In this document: piece after piece, positions 8,011-17,880 of the stretch | Layout: each line of letters begins with the position of its first letter | Numbering within the stretch: position 1 is the first letter of the stretch | Source: Deltaproteobacteria bacterium | Lineage (GTDB): Bacteria; Desulfobacterota; Desulfobulbia; Desulfobulbales; Desulfurivibrionaceae | Reading direction: 5' to 3' | DNA: 38,657 bases | NCBI GenBank assembly: GCA_026388695.1 | Contig: JAPLJH010000047.1 | Coordinates: 1-38,657, forward strand | The notes under the pieces: generated by a model | Told to the model about the DNA's origin: nothing | Database searches by the model: none | What the model saw: the letters and a program-made list of their open reading frames with translations, nothing else | Program-made: the position numbers and the translations under genes

Positions 8011-8322
8011 TTACTTAAGACGCATGGAATTGGTGACCGATTTCACCCCTTTGACATGGCGGGTAATTTCGATCGCCTTGTTGATGCTGGCCTGAGAAGT
8101 GACAAAGCCGCTCAACTGAACCACGCCCTTGAATGTTTCGACATTGATCTCGCTCGACTTCAACGAAGCCTCCTCAAAAATTGCCGCCTTTACCTTGGTG
8201 GTAATAACCGAGTCATCAATATACTCTCCGGTTCCCTCTTGCTTTGACGTTGAGGCGCAGCCAAGAAAAGAAGCCAGTAGAATGACGAGAAAAAAACTCC
8301 CAAACAGATTGACCAGTTTCAT
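8011..8322 (-). CDS. BON-domain lipoprotein (OsmY-like)
   Basis: A 103-residue lipoprotein. The signal peptide ends at a lipobox (SFLGC, Cys22). Residues 35-103 form one BON domain, with DDSVITTKVKAAI at its start and GVVQLSGFV in the middle, the usual pattern. BON proteins bind phospholipid surfaces or envelope partners and are often stress-induced; OsmY has two such domains, this protein one. GGAGGATATCC precedes the start at 8322. It is a single gene on the minus strand with no functional link to its neighbours. Confidence 0.9.
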   Translation of the reverse strand: MKLVNLFGSFFLVILLASFLGCASTSKQEGTGEYIDDSVITTKVKAAIFEEASLKSSEINVETFKGVVQLSGFVTSQASINKAIEITRHVKGVKSVTNSMRLK

Positions 8323-8678
8323 GGATATCCTCCTTCAGAGTAAATTTTTCCTGATTAATATCTTCCTGCGCCACTACTCATCAGGCCCTCTTGCTTTTTC
8401 ACCCTGGAGATAGCAGGGAAATTCCAAGTCGCAAGAGAATTTGGCTGCACAACTCAGGATTACATTGCCCGTGATTTTCATGCCCCAGGAAAAAAGCCTT
8501 CTGGCTCCGAACTCCATGCTCGAACAGATTCATACCCGTTTCCACATTGTTTTGGCCTCCTTTGCGAGTTAGTTTTCGCGAACCCTCCCTCCCAATAATG
8601 AAATAGTATATCACGGTTTGCTCGGATCAGACCCTCCGCAATTATTGCTGGGTTTAAAACCCCGGCAGACTGCGGAAA
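8323..8678. other. Gene-poor stretch between the BON gene and the ilvC terminator
   Basis: About 350 bases without a gene I can support. A minus-strand frame ending near 8399 can be read for up to 71 residues. A strong ribosome site there (GGAGG before 8552) precedes a five-codon frame that overlaps an ATG within the longer one. This could be a tiny leader arrangement or chance; no family resemblance is visible. Confidence 0.4.
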
Positions 8679-8710
8679 TAAAAATGGGAGATCCTCACGG
8701 ACCTCCCATT
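8679..8710 (-). terminator. Rho-independent terminator of ilvC
   Basis: On the minus strand a 12-base arm AATGGGAGGTCC pairs across a GTGA loop with GGATCTCCCATT and is followed by a T-rich run. It lies 28 bases after the ilvC stop. Confidence 0.85.
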
Positions 8711-8737
8711 GATACGACATTTTTTCGTGCTACAGGA

Positions 8738-10210
8738 TTACAGAATGGGCTTCATCGCCTCCATGTAGGAGCGCAGCTCCGCGCCGACCTCTTCGACCCC
8801 GGTGTAGCGGATCGCCTCATTAACCCGAACCAGCTCCACATTGCTCACCCCGTTGTCCTTAACAGCCAGACCCTTGCCGATCACGTCGGTGTCGATCTTC
8901 TTCATGAAGGCGGCCAGCATGGGCCCGGCCGCATGGGCAAAGAGGTAGCAGCCGTACTCGGCGGTGTCGGAGATGACCACGTTCATCTCATAGAGCTTCT
9001 TGCGGGCGATGGTGTTGGCGATGAGGGGCACCTCATGCAGCGACTCGTAGTAAGCCGATTCATCCTTGATCCCTGCGGAGACCATGGTGTCGAAGGCCAG
9101 CTCGACCCCGGCCTTGACCATGGCCACCATGAGGATGCCGTTGTCGAAATACTCCTGCTCGCTGATCTTCTTCTTGCCGGAGACGGACTTCTCAAAGGCG
9201 GTTTTACCGGTGGCAGCCCGCCATTTGAGGAGGTTTTTGTCGTTGTTGGCCCAATCCTCCATCATGGTCTTGGAGAAATGGCCGCTCATGATGTCGTCCA
9301 TGTGCTTGGCAAAGAGCGGGGCCAGAATCTCCTTGAGCTCTTCGGCAAGATAAAAGGCCTTGATCTTGGCCGGGTTGGACAACCGGTCCATCATATTGGT
9401 GATGCCGCCGTGCTTGAGCGCCTCGGTGATGGTCTCCCAGCCGAACTGGACGAGCTTGGAGGCGTAGCCGCTCTCGATACCCTTTTCGATCATCTTGTCG
9501 TAGCAGAGCAAGGAGCCTGCCTGGAGCATGCCGCAGAGGATGGTCTGCTCGCCCATCAGGTCGGACTTCACCTCGGCTACAAAGGAGGACTCCAGCACCC
9601 CGGCCCGATCGCCGCCGGTGCCGCAGGCATAGGCCTTGGCCTGTTCCCAGCCCTTACCCTGAGGGTCGTTCTGGCGATGCACCGCAATCAAGGTAGGCAC
9701 GCCGAAGCCGCGCTTGTACTCCTCCCGCACCTCGGTGCCGGGCGACTTGGGGGCAACCATGATAACCGTAAGATCCTTGCGGATCTGCATGCCCTCTTCC
9801 ACGATGTTGAAGCCGTGGGAGTAGGATAGCGTTGCCCCTTTCTTCATCAGCGGCATGATGGTGGAAACCACCTTGGTGTGCTGCTTGTCCGGGGTGAGGT
9901 TGATGACCAGGTCGGCCTTGGGGATCAGCTTTTCAAAGGTGCCCACGGTGAAACCGTTGCCGTGCGCGTTCTTGTAGGACTGACGCTTGGTCTTGATCGC
10001 TTCCTCACGCAGGGCGTAGGAAACGTCCAGGCCACTGTCGCGAAGATTGAGGCCCTGGTGCAGGCCTTGCGCGCCGCACCCGACGATGACGATTTTCTTG
10101 CCCTTGAGTGCCTCAACCCCGTCGAACTCCGAGGAATCCATGAAGCGGCACTGGCCAAGCTCCTCAAGCTGCAAGCGCAGCGGCAGACTGTTGAAGTAGT
10201 TCTGTCCCAT
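8738..10210 (-). CDS. ilvC: Ketol-acid reductoisomerase, class II (long form)
   Basis: NADPH-dependent enzyme of isoleucine and valine synthesis; it isomerises and reduces acetolactate or acetohydroxybutyrate. It has 490 residues, the length of the class II enzymes (E. coli type) rather than the 330-340 residues of class I. The nucleotide-binding loop is [17 protein letters not shown] (about 44-60), followed by SYALREEAI, as in class II. The C-terminal knotted domain is doubled, which explains the length. AAGGAGAAG precedes the ATG. It is transcribed away from ilvY, sharing a 134-base control region, the same layout as in enterobacteria. A proper terminator follows. Class II ilvC with IlvY control is typical of Gammaproteobacteria, so this pair may have been acquired together. 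Confidence 0.96.
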   Translation of the reverse strand: MGQNYFNSLPLRLQLEELGQCRFMDSSEFDGVEALKGKKIVIVGCGAQGLHQGLNLRDSGLDVSYALREEAIKTKRQSYKNAHGNGFTVGTFEKLIPKADLVINLTPDKQHTKVVSTIMPLMKKGATLSYSHGFNIVEEGMQIRKDLTVIMVAPKSPGTEVREEYKRGFGVPTLIAVHRQNDPQGKGWEQAKAYACGTGGDRAGVLESSFVAEVKSDLMGEQTILCGMLQAGSLLCYDKMIEKGIESGYASKLVQFGWETITEALKHGGITNMMDRLSNPAKIKAFYLAEELKEILAPLFAKHMDDIMSGHFSKTMMEDWANNDKNLLKWRAATGKTAFEKSVSGKKKISEQEYFDNGILMVAMVKAGVELAFDTMVSAGIKDESAYYESLHEVPLIANTIARKKLYEMNVVISDTAEYGCYLFAHAAGPMLAAFMKKIDTDVIGKGLAVKDNGVSNVELVRVNEAIRYTGVEEVGAELRSYMEAMKPIL

Positions 10211-10306
10211 TGTCTTCTCCTTATCGTATTGGAAATATGTTTTTATTTCTTACTATCAGGCCATCATAGCGACATTTTCTGTTGCGTCAAGTGACTTGTT
10301 CGCGAT

Positions 10307-10331
10307 ATTGTATTGCTAAAATCGCAACAAT
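10307..10331. promoter_or_regulatory. Candidate IlvY operator
   Basis: The 134 bases between ilvC and ilvY hold an imperfect inverted repeat, ATTGT (10307-10311) and ACAAT (10327-10331), which sits just before the ilvY start. A second inverted pair, TGTTGCG near 10279 and CGCAACA near 10324, overlaps it. LysR-type regulators bind such dyads near their own promoter. The exact site is inferred, not proven. Confidence 0.4.
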
Positions 10332-10344
10332 TGGAGAGATGCCC

Positions 10345-11220
10345 ATGGATATGGAGGAACTCAAACTCTTTCGCCACCTGGCCGAATCCCTACACTTCGG
10401 CAAGACCAGCCGCGCCTGCCATGTGACGCCTTCGGCCCTAACCCGCACCATCCAGCGCATCGAGGCGGAGGTGGGGGAACGCCTCTTTGACCGGGACAAC
10501 CGCTCGGTGCGGTTGACCACCGCGGGAGAGGCTCTGAAACAGTACGCCGAGGAGACCATCGAGCGCTGGAAGGCGCTGAAAAATAGCCTTGCCAACTCCA
10601 CCGCCCTGCACGGCGACATCTCTCTCTATTGCTCGGTGACTGCGGCCTACGGCATCCTGCCCGCCATTCTGGGTAGATTCCGCAAGGCCTGCCCGGAGGT
10701 GCAGATCAAGCTCCAGACCGGCGACGCAGCCCAGGGCTTGACCCGGCTGCGCAACGGCGAGGTGGAAGTGATCATCGACGCCCTGCCGGAAAAACCACCC
10801 GCAGGCCTGGAGTTCATGCAGATCACCGAAACGCCGTTGGTCTTCATCGCGCCGCTGGATTTCCCGGAAACCGTGGTGTATGAAGGCAAAGAGATCGACT
10901 GGCGGAAAACCCCGGTGATCATGGCCGAGCAGGGCTTAAGCCGAGAACGGCTCGACCGCTGGTTTGCCGCCAGAAAGATCCTGCCCAGCATTTACGCCCA
11001 AGTGGCGGGCAACGAGGCGATCATCGCCATGGTCAGCCTGGGCTGCGGGGTGGGGGTGGTGCCTCGCCTGGTGCTGGAAAAAAGTCCGCTGCAAAAACAG
11101 ATCACGGTGCTCGCCATCTCCCCTAAGCTGGCCCCGTTCTCCTTAGGCGTCTGCACGGTGAAGAAAAACCTGCGCAACCCAAAGATTCAGGCCTTCTGGC
11201 AGATCGCCGCCTCACAGTAA
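10345..11220 (+). CDS. ilvY: LysR-family regulator, IlvY type
   Basis: Transcription factor of 291 residues. The N-terminal winged helix (about 1-62) reads MDMEELKLFRHLAESLHFG with recognition helix TPSALTRTIQRIE, as in IlvY; the effector domain covers about 90-290. The start at 10345 is chosen because GGAGA at 10333-10337 lies at a normal distance; the ATG at 10339 is too close. In E. coli IlvY binds acetolactate or acetohydroxybutyrate and activates ilvC. The divergent ilvC next door makes the same role here very likely. It also probably represses its own gene through the shared region. No compositional break from its neighbours is obvious. Confidence 0.9.
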   Translation: MDMEELKLFRHLAESLHFGKTSRACHVTPSALTRTIQRIEAEVGERLFDRDNRSVRLTTAGEALKQYAEETIERWKALKNSLANSTALHGDISLYCSVTAAYGILPAILGRFRKACPEVQIKLQTGDAAQGLTRLRNGEVEVIIDALPEKPPAGLEFMQITETPLVFIAPLDFPETVVYEGKEIDWRKTPVIMAEQGLSRERLDRWFAARKILPSIYAQVAGNEAIIAMVSLGCGVGVVPRLVLEKSPLQKQITVLAISPKLAPFSLGVCTVKKNLRNPKIQAFWQIAASQ

Positions 11221-11230
11221 GCGTGCGCCC

Positions 11231-11770
11231 CTACTGCTCCTTGTCCCGCACCGCGATTACATGCTGCTTGCCGCTCCGCACGCTCTTTTTACCGAAACTC
11301 TTGGTATCGCTCATGACCGCGCCGCTGCCGCAGATGTAAAAATCCCAGTAATTGGCCGGTCGGATATTGGGAAAGTAGGCGGCATCGACAAAGGGCTCCT
11401 CCTGATTCTGCCGCATGATCGACTTGATTTCCGTGTCATTGGGCATACGCCAATCGGTAAACCCCCCGAACTTGATGTTGTTCAGTTCGGCCGCAAAGAC
11501 TTCCTTGGCCTCCTTCCAGGTATATTGATTGCCCGCATCATGCACCGAGCCGTCGGTGGTCTTCATCTCCCAAATGAGGCCGGTCTTGGTGTCCTTGACC
11601 ATGGCCCAACCTGTCGCATCCGCGGCCAGTTCGTTGCCGTTGGCATCGAGCTTGACAAAGGTGTTGGCACCGCCCGCATCCGCAGCCCACGCCGAAGAAG
11701 CGGCACAAAGCACGCCCAGAAGAAGGAACAGCAGGCACCTTACTGTGTGGCGAGAAACAGACCGTAACAT
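11231..11770 (-). CDS. Exported DUF1566 (Lcl C-terminal-like) protein
   Basis: Secreted protein of 179 residues. The start at 11770 is chosen for its GGAGG site five bases upstream; a longer frame from 11803 has none. A signal peptide (about 1-30, ending SSAWA) is followed by a single DUF1566 domain: the repeat-like TKTGLIWEMKT, then GGFTDWRMPNDTEIKSI, and a closing IAVRDKE. This domain occurs in bacterial surface and periplasmic proteins, often in many copies per genome in Desulfobacterota; its function is not known, and it is structurally related to C-type lectin-like folds. It converges on ilvY with only 10 bases between. No neighbour gives a clue to its role. Confidence 0.82.
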   Translation of the reverse strand: MLRSVSRHTVRCLLFLLLGVLCAASSAWAADAGGANTFVKLDANGNELAADATGWAMVKDTKTGLIWEMKTTDGSVHDAGNQYTWKEAKEVFAAELNNIKFGGFTDWRMPNDTEIKSIMRQNQEEPFVDAAYFPNIRPANYWDFYICGSGAVMSDTKSFGKKSVRSGKQHVIAVRDKEQ

Positions 11771-12002
11771 ACACGCCTCCGCATTCTTGCTGTTAATGGG
11801 CAATCAGCCCCAAACGGTATTGGATAAAATTACTGTCCTTTTATTTACCCTACCGTTGCCCCATGCGCTTTGCCAGCTTTTTTTGCACCGACTGGCATGA
11901 TGCCAGAGCCAGGTCACCCCCACAAAAAAGGATCGCCATTTTCCCGTTTTCCACGCACAATGGGGGTGATACCGTCAAAATCTACCATCCGGAACATCCG
12001 CC

Positions 12003-12315
12003 ATGCTGACCAAAAACAACGTGATCCAGCTCTACAACGACGGCCTCGCCATCCGCTGGCGGCGGAAGAAACACCCCCAGCAACTCAAAGGGGAGTATGA
12101 CCCGGCCGCCTTCGAGGTCAGCATCTACACCCAGCATCTTCTCTCGGAACACGACCGGGACATGACCCTGCTGCACGAACTCATCCACGCCAAGGACGAC
12201 CGCAAGGGGCTACAACAACCGCACCTGTTCCCCCCGCGTGGAACAGGAGGCCGAGGCAACCTACCAGCGACGACCTGGGGTGCTGGCACTGATCAAGGAG
12301 CTGTACGGGATTTAA
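12003..12315 (+). pseudogene. HExxH metallopeptidase-like protein, frameshifted
   Basis: The frame from the ATG at 12003 gives a start like a small zinc-dependent peptidase: about 57 residues, then HELIHA (His58, Glu59, His62), followed by DDRKG. After about 12207 this frame turns to low-complexity sequence. The +1 frame continues sensibly, with RVEQEAEATYQRR and ALIKELYGI, and stops at 12315. The EQEAE segment would supply the third zinc ligand and a family-like end, giving a protein of about 103 residues if joined. One extra base (or two lost) near 12200-12210, beside a GGGG run, would explain it. It could be a real mutation or a sequencing error. The family is not certain; SprT- or ImmA-like peptidases have similar signatures. 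Confidence 0.55.
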
Positions 12316-12340
12316 ACCTCGCCATCAACACTGCACAAAA

Positions 12341-12380
12341 AAGGCGAGCCTCCCGCAAAGGGAAAGCTCGCCTTGATTTT
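12341..12380. terminator. Bidirectional rho-independent terminator
   Basis: AAGGCGAGCCTCCC pairs with GGGAAAGCTCGCCTT around a short loop (12341-12374), with one small mismatch. T-runs follow on both strands: GATTTTTT after the + arm and TTTTTT on the minus strand. It sits between the converging peptidase remnant and acnB. Confidence 0.88.
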
Positions 12381-12396
12381 TTCGACCAACTTGAAT

Positions 12397-14931
12397 CTAC
12401 CAACCTTTCGCGGCGTACCCCTCAATACGGTGAAAATTAAGGTAACGGTAGACCTCATCCGCCTTGGGGGTGACCCGTTCGGCAAGGATATTGTTGTATT
12501 CCGCCACGGTGGGAATGCGTCCCAACACGGCGCAGACTGCAGCCAGCTCGGCGGAGCCTAAGAAGACCTTGGTGCCGGTGCCGATGCGGTTGTCAAAATT
12601 GCGGGTGGAGGTGGAGAAGACCACGGCATTGTCGCGGGTTCTGGCCTGGTTGCCCATGCAGAGTGAACAGCCGGGAATCTCGGTGCGCGCTCCAGCCTTG
12701 CCCAGGATACTGTACACCCCTTCGGATTTGAGCTGCTCCTCGTCCATACGGGTAGGCGGGGCGACCCAGAGGCGGACTGACACCTGGGGTCCGTTGTCGA
12801 GAATCCTGGCCAGGGCCCGGAAATGGCCGATGTTGGTCATGCAGGAGCCGACAAACACCTCGTCGATGGCAGTACCCGCCACATCAGACAACAGCTTCAC
12901 GTCGTCCGGGTCGTTGGGGCAGGCCAGAACCGGCTCGATGATCGTATTCAAATCGATCTCCAGCACTGCCTTGTATTCGGCGTCCGCATCCGGGGCCAGC
13001 AATTCGGGCGCGGCCAGCCAGGCCTCCATGGCCGCGATCCGGTTGCGGATGGCGGCGGCGTCCTGATAGCCTCGGGTCAACAAGCTTTTCAACAACACGA
13101 CATTGGAGCGGAGGAACTCTGCCACCGGCTCCTTGTTGAGCCGCACGGTGCAGGCGGCGGCGGAGCGCTCGGCCGAGGCGTCGGCCAGCTCGAAGGCCTG
13201 CTCCACCGCCAGGTCCGGCAATCCCTCGATCTCCAGCACCGTTCCGGCAAAGAGGTTCTTCTTGCCCTTTTTCTCCACGGTGAGCAGCCCCTGCTGGATG
13301 GCCACCCAGGGAATAGCGTTCACCAGATCCCGCAGAGTGATGCCCGGCTGCATTGTCCCTGTAAAACGGATCAGCACCGACTCCGGCATGACCAGGGGCA
13401 TGGAGCCGGTCGCCGCAGCAAAGGCCACCAGGCCGGAGCCAGCCGGAAAAGAGATGCCGATGGGAAAGCGGGTGTGGGAGTCGCCGCCGGTGCCCACGGT
13501 GTCGGGGAGGACCATGCGGTTGAGCCAGGAATGGACCACGCCGTCACCTGGGCGCAGGCTGATGCCCCCCCGTTCGCTGATGAAACCGGGCAGGGTCTGG
13601 TGGGTCTTCACGTCCACCGGCTTGGGGTAGGCGGCGGTGTGGCAGAAGGACTGCATAACCAAGGGAGCAGAGAATTTCAGGCAGGCCAGCTCCTTGATCT
13701 CGTCGCGGGTCATGGGGCCGGTGGTATCCTGGGACCCTACCGAGGTCATCTTGGGCTCGCAGTACATGCCGGGCCGCACCCCAGGAAGCCCACAGGCCTT
13801 GCCCACCATCTTCTGGGCCAGGGTGTAACCCTTGCCACTGTCCTTGGGAACCTCCGGCTCCCGAAACAGGGTGGAGGGCGGCAGGCCCAGAGCCTCGCGG
13901 GCCTTGGCGGTAAGACCGCGACCGATGATGAGATTGACCCGGCCCCCGGCCTGAACCTCGTCGGGCAGGGTGGCGGGGGAGAGGCTGAAATTGGTAACCT
14001 GCTGGCCGTCCCGACTGATCGTACCGGTACGGGTGTTGATGGTAATGATATCACCGGTCTCCAGGCTGGTCACATCGCACTGGATGGGCAGCATGCCCGA
14101 ATCTTCGGCGGTGTTGAAGTAGATCGGCGCGATGGTGGAACCCATGACCACCCCGCCGGTGCGCTTGGCCGGCACATAAGGGATGTCGCGGCCCATATGC
14201 CAGAGCATGGAGTTGACCCCGGACTTGCGGGAAGAACCGGTGCCCACCACGTCGCCCACATAGGCGATGGGGTGGCCTTTTTGCTTCAGCTCCTCGATCT
14301 TCGGCAACGAGCCGGGCAAGCGGTTGCTCAGCATGGACTGGGCATGCAGCGGGATGTCAGGTCGGCTCCAAGCCTCGGAGGCCGGGGAAAGATCATCGGT
14401 GTTGGTCTCGCCCGCTACCTTGAACACGGTGACGGTGAGCTCTTCGGGCATGGGCGGCCTGGAAGTGAACCAGGTCGCCTCCGCCCAGTTGGCTACCACC
14501 TGCTGGGCGTGGGGATTGCTCTTTGCCTTGGCAGCCACTTCACCAAAAGAATCATAGACCAGGAGGGTAGAGGAGAGGGCCGCCACCGCAGCCGGAGCCA
14601 AGTCGACATCGTCCAACAGATCGATGAGCGGCTGCACGTTGTACCCGCCCAGCATGGTGCCCAAGAGCTGCACCGCCGCCTTCTTATCGATGAGCGGTGA
14701 GGCAATCTTCCCCTGCGCCACCCCGGCAAGAAACCCGGCCTTGACCTTGGAGGCCTCATCCACCCCCGGCGGCACCTGGTTGCTGATGAGATCCACCAGG
14801 GTTGTCTCCGCTCCGGCGACCGGTTTTTGCAACAACGCGATCAGGGCGGTGGTCTGCTCGGCAGAAAGGGGAAGGGGGGGCAGACCAAGAGCAGCCCGCT
14901 CGGCAACATGTTTTTGATACGCCTCAAGCAT
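12397..14931 (-). CDS. acnB: Aconitate hydratase B
   Basis: TCA-cycle enzyme that interconverts citrate and isocitrate; 844 residues, near E. coli AcnB (865). The start at 14931 ([17 protein letters not shown]) matches the known AcnB N-terminus, and GGAGG lies eight bases before it. The N-terminal helical and swivel domains come first, as in the B type. The [4Fe-4S] ligands are Cys697 (GSCMTNIG), Cys755 and Cys758 (GCSLCMGNQ), with the same spacing as E. coli 710/769/772. It is a single gene with a good terminator. It provides oxidative or biosynthetic TCA carbon flow. Confidence 0.97.
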   Translation of the reverse strand: MLEAYQKHVAERAALGLPPLPLSAEQTTALIALLQKPVAGAETTLVDLISNQVPPGVDEASKVKAGFLAGVAQGKIASPLIDKKAAVQLLGTMLGGYNVQPLIDLLDDVDLAPAAVAALSSTLLVYDSFGEVAAKAKSNPHAQQVVANWAEATWFTSRPPMPEELTVTVFKVAGETNTDDLSPASEAWSRPDIPLHAQSMLSNRLPGSLPKIEELKQKGHPIAYVGDVVGTGSSRKSGVNSMLWHMGRDIPYVPAKRTGGVVMGSTIAPIYFNTAEDSGMLPIQCDVTSLETGDIITINTRTGTISRDGQQVTNFSLSPATLPDEVQAGGRVNLIIGRGLTAKAREALGLPPSTLFREPEVPKDSGKGYTLAQKMVGKACGLPGVRPGMYCEPKMTSVGSQDTTGPMTRDEIKELACLKFSAPLVMQSFCHTAAYPKPVDVKTHQTLPGFISERGGISLRPGDGVVHSWLNRMVLPDTVGTGGDSHTRFPIGISFPAGSGLVAFAAATGSMPLVMPESVLIRFTGTMQPGITLRDLVNAIPWVAIQQGLLTVEKKGKKNLFAGTVLEIEGLPDLAVEQAFELADASAERSAAACTVRLNKEPVAEFLRSNVVLLKSLLTRGYQDAAAIRNRIAAMEAWLAAPELLAPDADAEYKAVLEIDLNTIIEPVLACPNDPDDVKLLSDVAGTAIDEVFVGSCMTNIGHFRALARILDNGPQVSVRLWVAPPTRMDEEQLKSEGVYSILGKAGARTEIPGCSLCMGNQARTRDNAVVFSTSTRNFDNRIGTGTKVFLGSAELAAVCAVLGRIPTVAEYNNILAERVTPKADEVYRYLNFHRIEGYAAKGW

Positions 14932-15046
14932 GGGAAAGACCTCCTTGCATAATAAGAAACCGGGTCGCCCGGTGATTTTTTTCAAACCAGATTCCTACCC
15001 TTGCTGGACGCGACCTGTCAAGGAGAACCTGAAGACTCGCGTGGAA

Positions 15047-15081
15047 CGAAAAAAGCGGCAAGGCCGTGCAGCCCGCCGCTT
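15047..15081 (-). terminator. Rho-independent terminator after the PH-like membrane protein gene
   Basis: On the minus strand, AAGCGGC (complement of 15075-15081) pairs with GCCGCTT (complement of 15053-15059) and runs straight into a T-stretch. It lies 25 bases after the stop of the gene at 15106. Confidence 0.78.
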
Positions 15082-15105
15082 ACATTCTTTTGAGATATTT
15101 GCTCG

Positions 15106-15603
15106 TCAAGGGAAAAGCGTTCTGTCTCCCTGGGGAACATATTTTCTGAATATTTCTATGAGTTCTTTGTGGTCAGGAGTCAAACGAGCAACATCGAAGC
15201 GAAGGTTGTTGCAAAAGCGAGACGGGCTTTGTGTAAACCATACCCTTAAAAAGAGAAACCCATGAGACCCTCCCAATCGATAGCTGGTGATATTCGACCA
15301 GTCGCTTCGAAATCTTCGAACAAATCCGTGATACATGAAGCCATGCTCATCAAGAATAAAACGCGGCGATCTCCTCAACAATTGAGACAACGAATATGCT
15401 CCCATTCCCAAGGAGGCAAAAAAGAAAAACCCGAAAGAAAGCACATACCAGTAGCTTTTTCCCTCTTGAAAAAAAGCTCCCCCTGCACAGATTGGCACCA
15501 CAATCATGAGGTATGCGATACTCGTTATTGCATCATGGATGCGTCCATACAACGAGACACGAAACTCTACTGAGGCGGGCCTATCAACCAAGGGCACGGT
15601 CAT
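15106..15603 (-). CDS. Membrane protein with PH-like domain (STM3941-like)
   Basis: Hypothetical protein of 165 residues. Two membrane helices lie at about 25-45 and 52-75, separated by a short EGKSYW loop. After a basic stretch comes a soluble part (about 80-165) with IDEHG-like FILDEHGFMYHGFVRRF, the beginning of a bacterial PH-like domain. This layout (two helices then PH-like) is that of the STM3941-type family, of unknown function. Its ATG begins one base after the ftsH stop, so it is probably co-translated with ftsH. Base composition is lower in GC than its neighbours. A link to membrane protein quality control through FtsH is possible but only by position. Confidence 0.65.
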   Translation of the reverse strand: MTVPLVDRPASVEFRVSLYGRIHDAITSIAYLMIVVPICAGGAFFQEGKSYWYVLSFGFFFFASLGMGAYSLSQLLRRSPRFILDEHGFMYHGFVRRFRSDWSNITSYRLGGSHGFLFLRVWFTQSPSRFCNNLRFDVARLTPDHKELIEIFRKYVPQGDRTLFP

Positions 15604-15604
15604 A

Positions 15605-17383
15605 CTACATTCTTCCCGCCGCCATCAACCGCTCGATATCCTCACTGCCGATGGTTTCCTTCTCCAGCAAATCCTTGGCCATGGCCTCCAAGATCGCCCG
15701 ATTCTCGTTGAGCAACCGGGTCGCCGTTTCCCTGGCCTCGGTCACCAACCCGGTCACAGCCTGATCGATGCGCACCGCAGTCTCCCCGCTATAGGCCTGC
15801 CGACTCCGCCCAGACTCATCGGGTCCGGCAAAGTTCATGGGACCGATGGCCTCGCTCATTCCCCACTCGCAAACCATCTTGCGGGCAATGACCGTGGCCC
15901 GCTCGATGTCGTTGCCCGCCCCGGTGGTCACGTCGCCGAAGACGATCTCCTCGGCCACCCGGCCACCAAGGAGAATACAGAGGTTATTCAACAGCCAGGA
16001 ACGGGACTGCGAATGTTTTTCGTCGGTAGGCAACTGCATGGTCAGCCCCAGGGCTCTCCCCCGAGGGATGATGGTCACCTTGTGCACCGGGTCAGTGCCA
16101 GGCAGCAGCCGGGCGACCAGGGCATGACCCGCCTCATGAAAAGCGGTAAGCTCTTTGTCCTTGGCGGTGAGGATCATGCTGGTGCGCTCTGCCCCCATCA
16201 TCACCTTATCCTTGGCCTTTTCCATAAGGGCCATGGAGATTCTGCCCACCTCAAAGCGGGCCGCCATCAGGGCTGCCTCGTTGACCATATTGGCCAGCTC
16301 TGCCCCGGAGAACCCGGGGGTACCCTTGGCGATGATCTCCATATCCACATCGGTATCCAGCTGGACCTTAGAGGCATGGACCTTGAGGATTTTTTCCCGG
16401 CCCCGCACATCGGGCAGGGGCACGATGATCTGCCGGTCGAACCGGCCGGGCCGCTTGAGGGCCGGGTCCAGGATATCGGGGCGGTTGGTGGCGGCGATGA
16501 TGATAACCCCAGCATTGCCCTCAAACCCGTCCATCTCGACCAGCAACTGGTTCAAGGTCTGCTCGCGCTCGTCGTTGCCACCGCCGCTCCCGGCCCCGCG
16601 CTGGCGGCCCACCGCGTCGATCTCATCGATAAAGATGATGCAGGGCGCCTTTTTCTTGGCCTCCTTGAAGAGATCCCGCACCCGGCTGGCGCCGACGCCC
16701 ACATACATCTCAACAAAATCCGAACCGCTGATGGAGAAAAACGGCACCTGGGCCTCCCCGGCAATGGCGCGGGCCAACAGGGTCTTACCCGTGCCCGGCT
16801 CGCCGGAAAGCAGCACGCCCTTGGGAATTTTGGCCCCCACCCGGGTGAAGATGCCGGGGTCGCGGAGAAAATCAACGATCTCGCCCAACTCGTCGCTGGC
16901 CTCTTCGATGCCGGCCACATCGGCAAAAGTGATCTTGGATTCCTCGCCCTCAATGAGACGGGCCCGACTCTTGCCGAAGGTCATCAAGCCCTTGCCGCCT
17001 CCTCCCTGCTGCTGGCGCATGAAATACAAGCCTAACCCGACAAGAACGATCATGGGTAGCCAGGAACCAAGAATACTCACCAGCCAATGGGGCTCTTTCT
17101 TCTTTTCCATCTGGAGGGTGATCCCCTCCTTCATAAAGGGCTTTACCTGCTCCAAACTGTCCGGCAACACGGTCTGAAAGCGGTTGCCCACCAGATCCTG
17201 GGCCTCGGCCACGTTTTCCTTGATGGTGATCTTACTCACCTTGCCCGAGTTGACGCTTTCCAGAAAATCGTTGTAACTGATCTGATTGACCGGCTCAGCC
17301 GTTGGATTGAAAAGATGGATCAGCAACAGACCCACCAGAGCGATAACCAGCCAGATGGACAGGTTCTTGTAAAATTGGTTCAA
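15605..17383 (-). CDS. ftsH: ATP-dependent zinc metalloprotease FtsH
   Basis: Membrane AAA+ protease of 592 residues that degrades unneeded or misfolded membrane and soluble proteins. The N-terminus has two membrane helices (about 9-26 and 102-121) with a periplasmic domain between. The AAA domain has Walker A GEPGTGKT (about 193-200) and Walker B IIFIDEID. The zinc site is HEAGH (about 416-420). A shorter C-terminal tail than in E. coli (644 residues) makes this one of the compact FtsH forms. The start at 17383 follows a GGAGG site. A small PH-like membrane gene follows one base after the stop. The MerR regulator gene lies just upstream, 62 bases away in the same direction. Confidence 0.97.
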   Translation of the reverse strand: MNQFYKNLSIWLVIALVGLLLIHLFNPTAEPVNQISYNDFLESVNSGKVSKITIKENVAEAQDLVGNRFQTVLPDSLEQVKPFMKEGITLQMEKKKEPHWLVSILGSWLPMIVLVGLGLYFMRQQQGGGGKGLMTFGKSRARLIEGEESKITFADVAGIEEASDELGEIVDFLRDPGIFTRVGAKIPKGVLLSGEPGTGKTLLARAIAGEAQVPFFSISGSDFVEMYVGVGASRVRDLFKEAKKKAPCIIFIDEIDAVGRQRGAGSGGGNDEREQTLNQLLVEMDGFEGNAGVIIIAATNRPDILDPALKRPGRFDRQIIVPLPDVRGREKILKVHASKVQLDTDVDMEIIAKGTPGFSGAELANMVNEAALMAARFEVGRISMALMEKAKDKVMMGAERTSMILTAKDKELTAFHEAGHALVARLLPGTDPVHKVTIIPRGRALGLTMQLPTDEKHSQSRSWLLNNLCILLGGRVAEEIVFGDVTTGAGNDIERATVIARKMVCEWGMSEAIGPMNFAGPDESGRSRQAYSGETAVRIDQAVTGLVTEARETATRLLNENRAILEAMAKDLLEKETIGSEDIERLMAAGRM

Positions 17384-17445
17384 GGCGTACCTCCGGGTTG
17401 TTTTTCTACACTTTGTACACGATGCAGGGCAAAGGATGCAAGCAA

Positions 17446-17865
17446 TCAGGCGGAGATTGATTGGTCGCCGGGCAAGCCGCCCAATCGGTCGATCTTTTTC
17501 GGCACCAGGGCGCTGGACATGAAGGCCGTGCAGAGCTTGCGCTTCTCAAAAGAGCACCCGGCTATGTTCCAGCAAGGGGTGTATTGCAGCAATTTGTGGA
17601 TGGCGGCCAGGCTGATGCCATGCTCGTGGATCATGGTGCGCAGGCAGGAAACCCATTTCAGGTTATCCAGACTGTAATAGCGCCACTTGCCATGGCGGGC
17701 CGGAGCCAGCAGGCCGTCATGCTCGTACATTCGCAAGGTGCGCGGCGTTACCGCCAGCATCTCGGCGGCAGCGCTGATGGTGAAAACGGCCTGGTCATCG
17801 GTGAGCATGGGATGACTAAAGCTGGGCGAAGAGGTTTCAGATGTCATAGAGGCGTGTGCGTTCAT
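17446..17865 (-). CDS. MerR-family regulator with a Cys-rich C-terminus
   Basis: Transcription factor of 139 residues. The winged helix (about 25-75) begins FTISAAAEMLAVTPRTLRMYE and continues through WRYYSLDNLKWV, the MerR DNA-binding pattern. After a dimerisation helix the C-terminus carries Cys98, Cys104 and Cys112 (TPCWNIAGC, then KLC), a spacing that could bind a metal or a redox cofactor. There is no CxxC of the classical metal sensors, so the ligand is unknown. It lies 15 bases after a small membrane-protein gene and just before ftsH, and might regulate one or both. Confidence 0.85.
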   Translation of the reverse strand: MNAHASMTSETSSPSFSHPMLTDDQAVFTISAAAEMLAVTPRTLRMYEHDGLLAPARHGKWRYYSLDNLKWVSCLRTMIHEHGISLAAIHKLLQYTPCWNIAGCSFEKRKLCTAFMSSALVPKKIDRLGGLPGDQSISA

Positions 17866-17880
17866 GGTGTACTCTCATTA

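Noticed and set aside
8399..8614. 71-residue minus-strand frame, and a five-codon frame with a strong ribosome site inside it
   Set aside because: No similarity that I can name; kept only as a note in the intergenic entry.
8618..9829. 403-residue open frame antisense to ilvC
   Set aside because: Fully inside ilvC on the other strand; His/Gly-rich composition of a high-GC shadow, no family motif.
12003..12440. Full 145-residue reading of the HExxH gene
   Set aside because: After about residue 68 the frame is low complexity and runs through the terminator; the +1 frame carries the natural end.
12823..14700. 625-residue open frame antisense to acnB
   Set aside because: Shadow of a certain gene, with the His/Gly/Gln-rich bias of antisense high-GC coding sequence.
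15506..17035. Long open frame antisense to ftsH
   Set aside because: Antisense shadow of ftsH without a recognisable domain.
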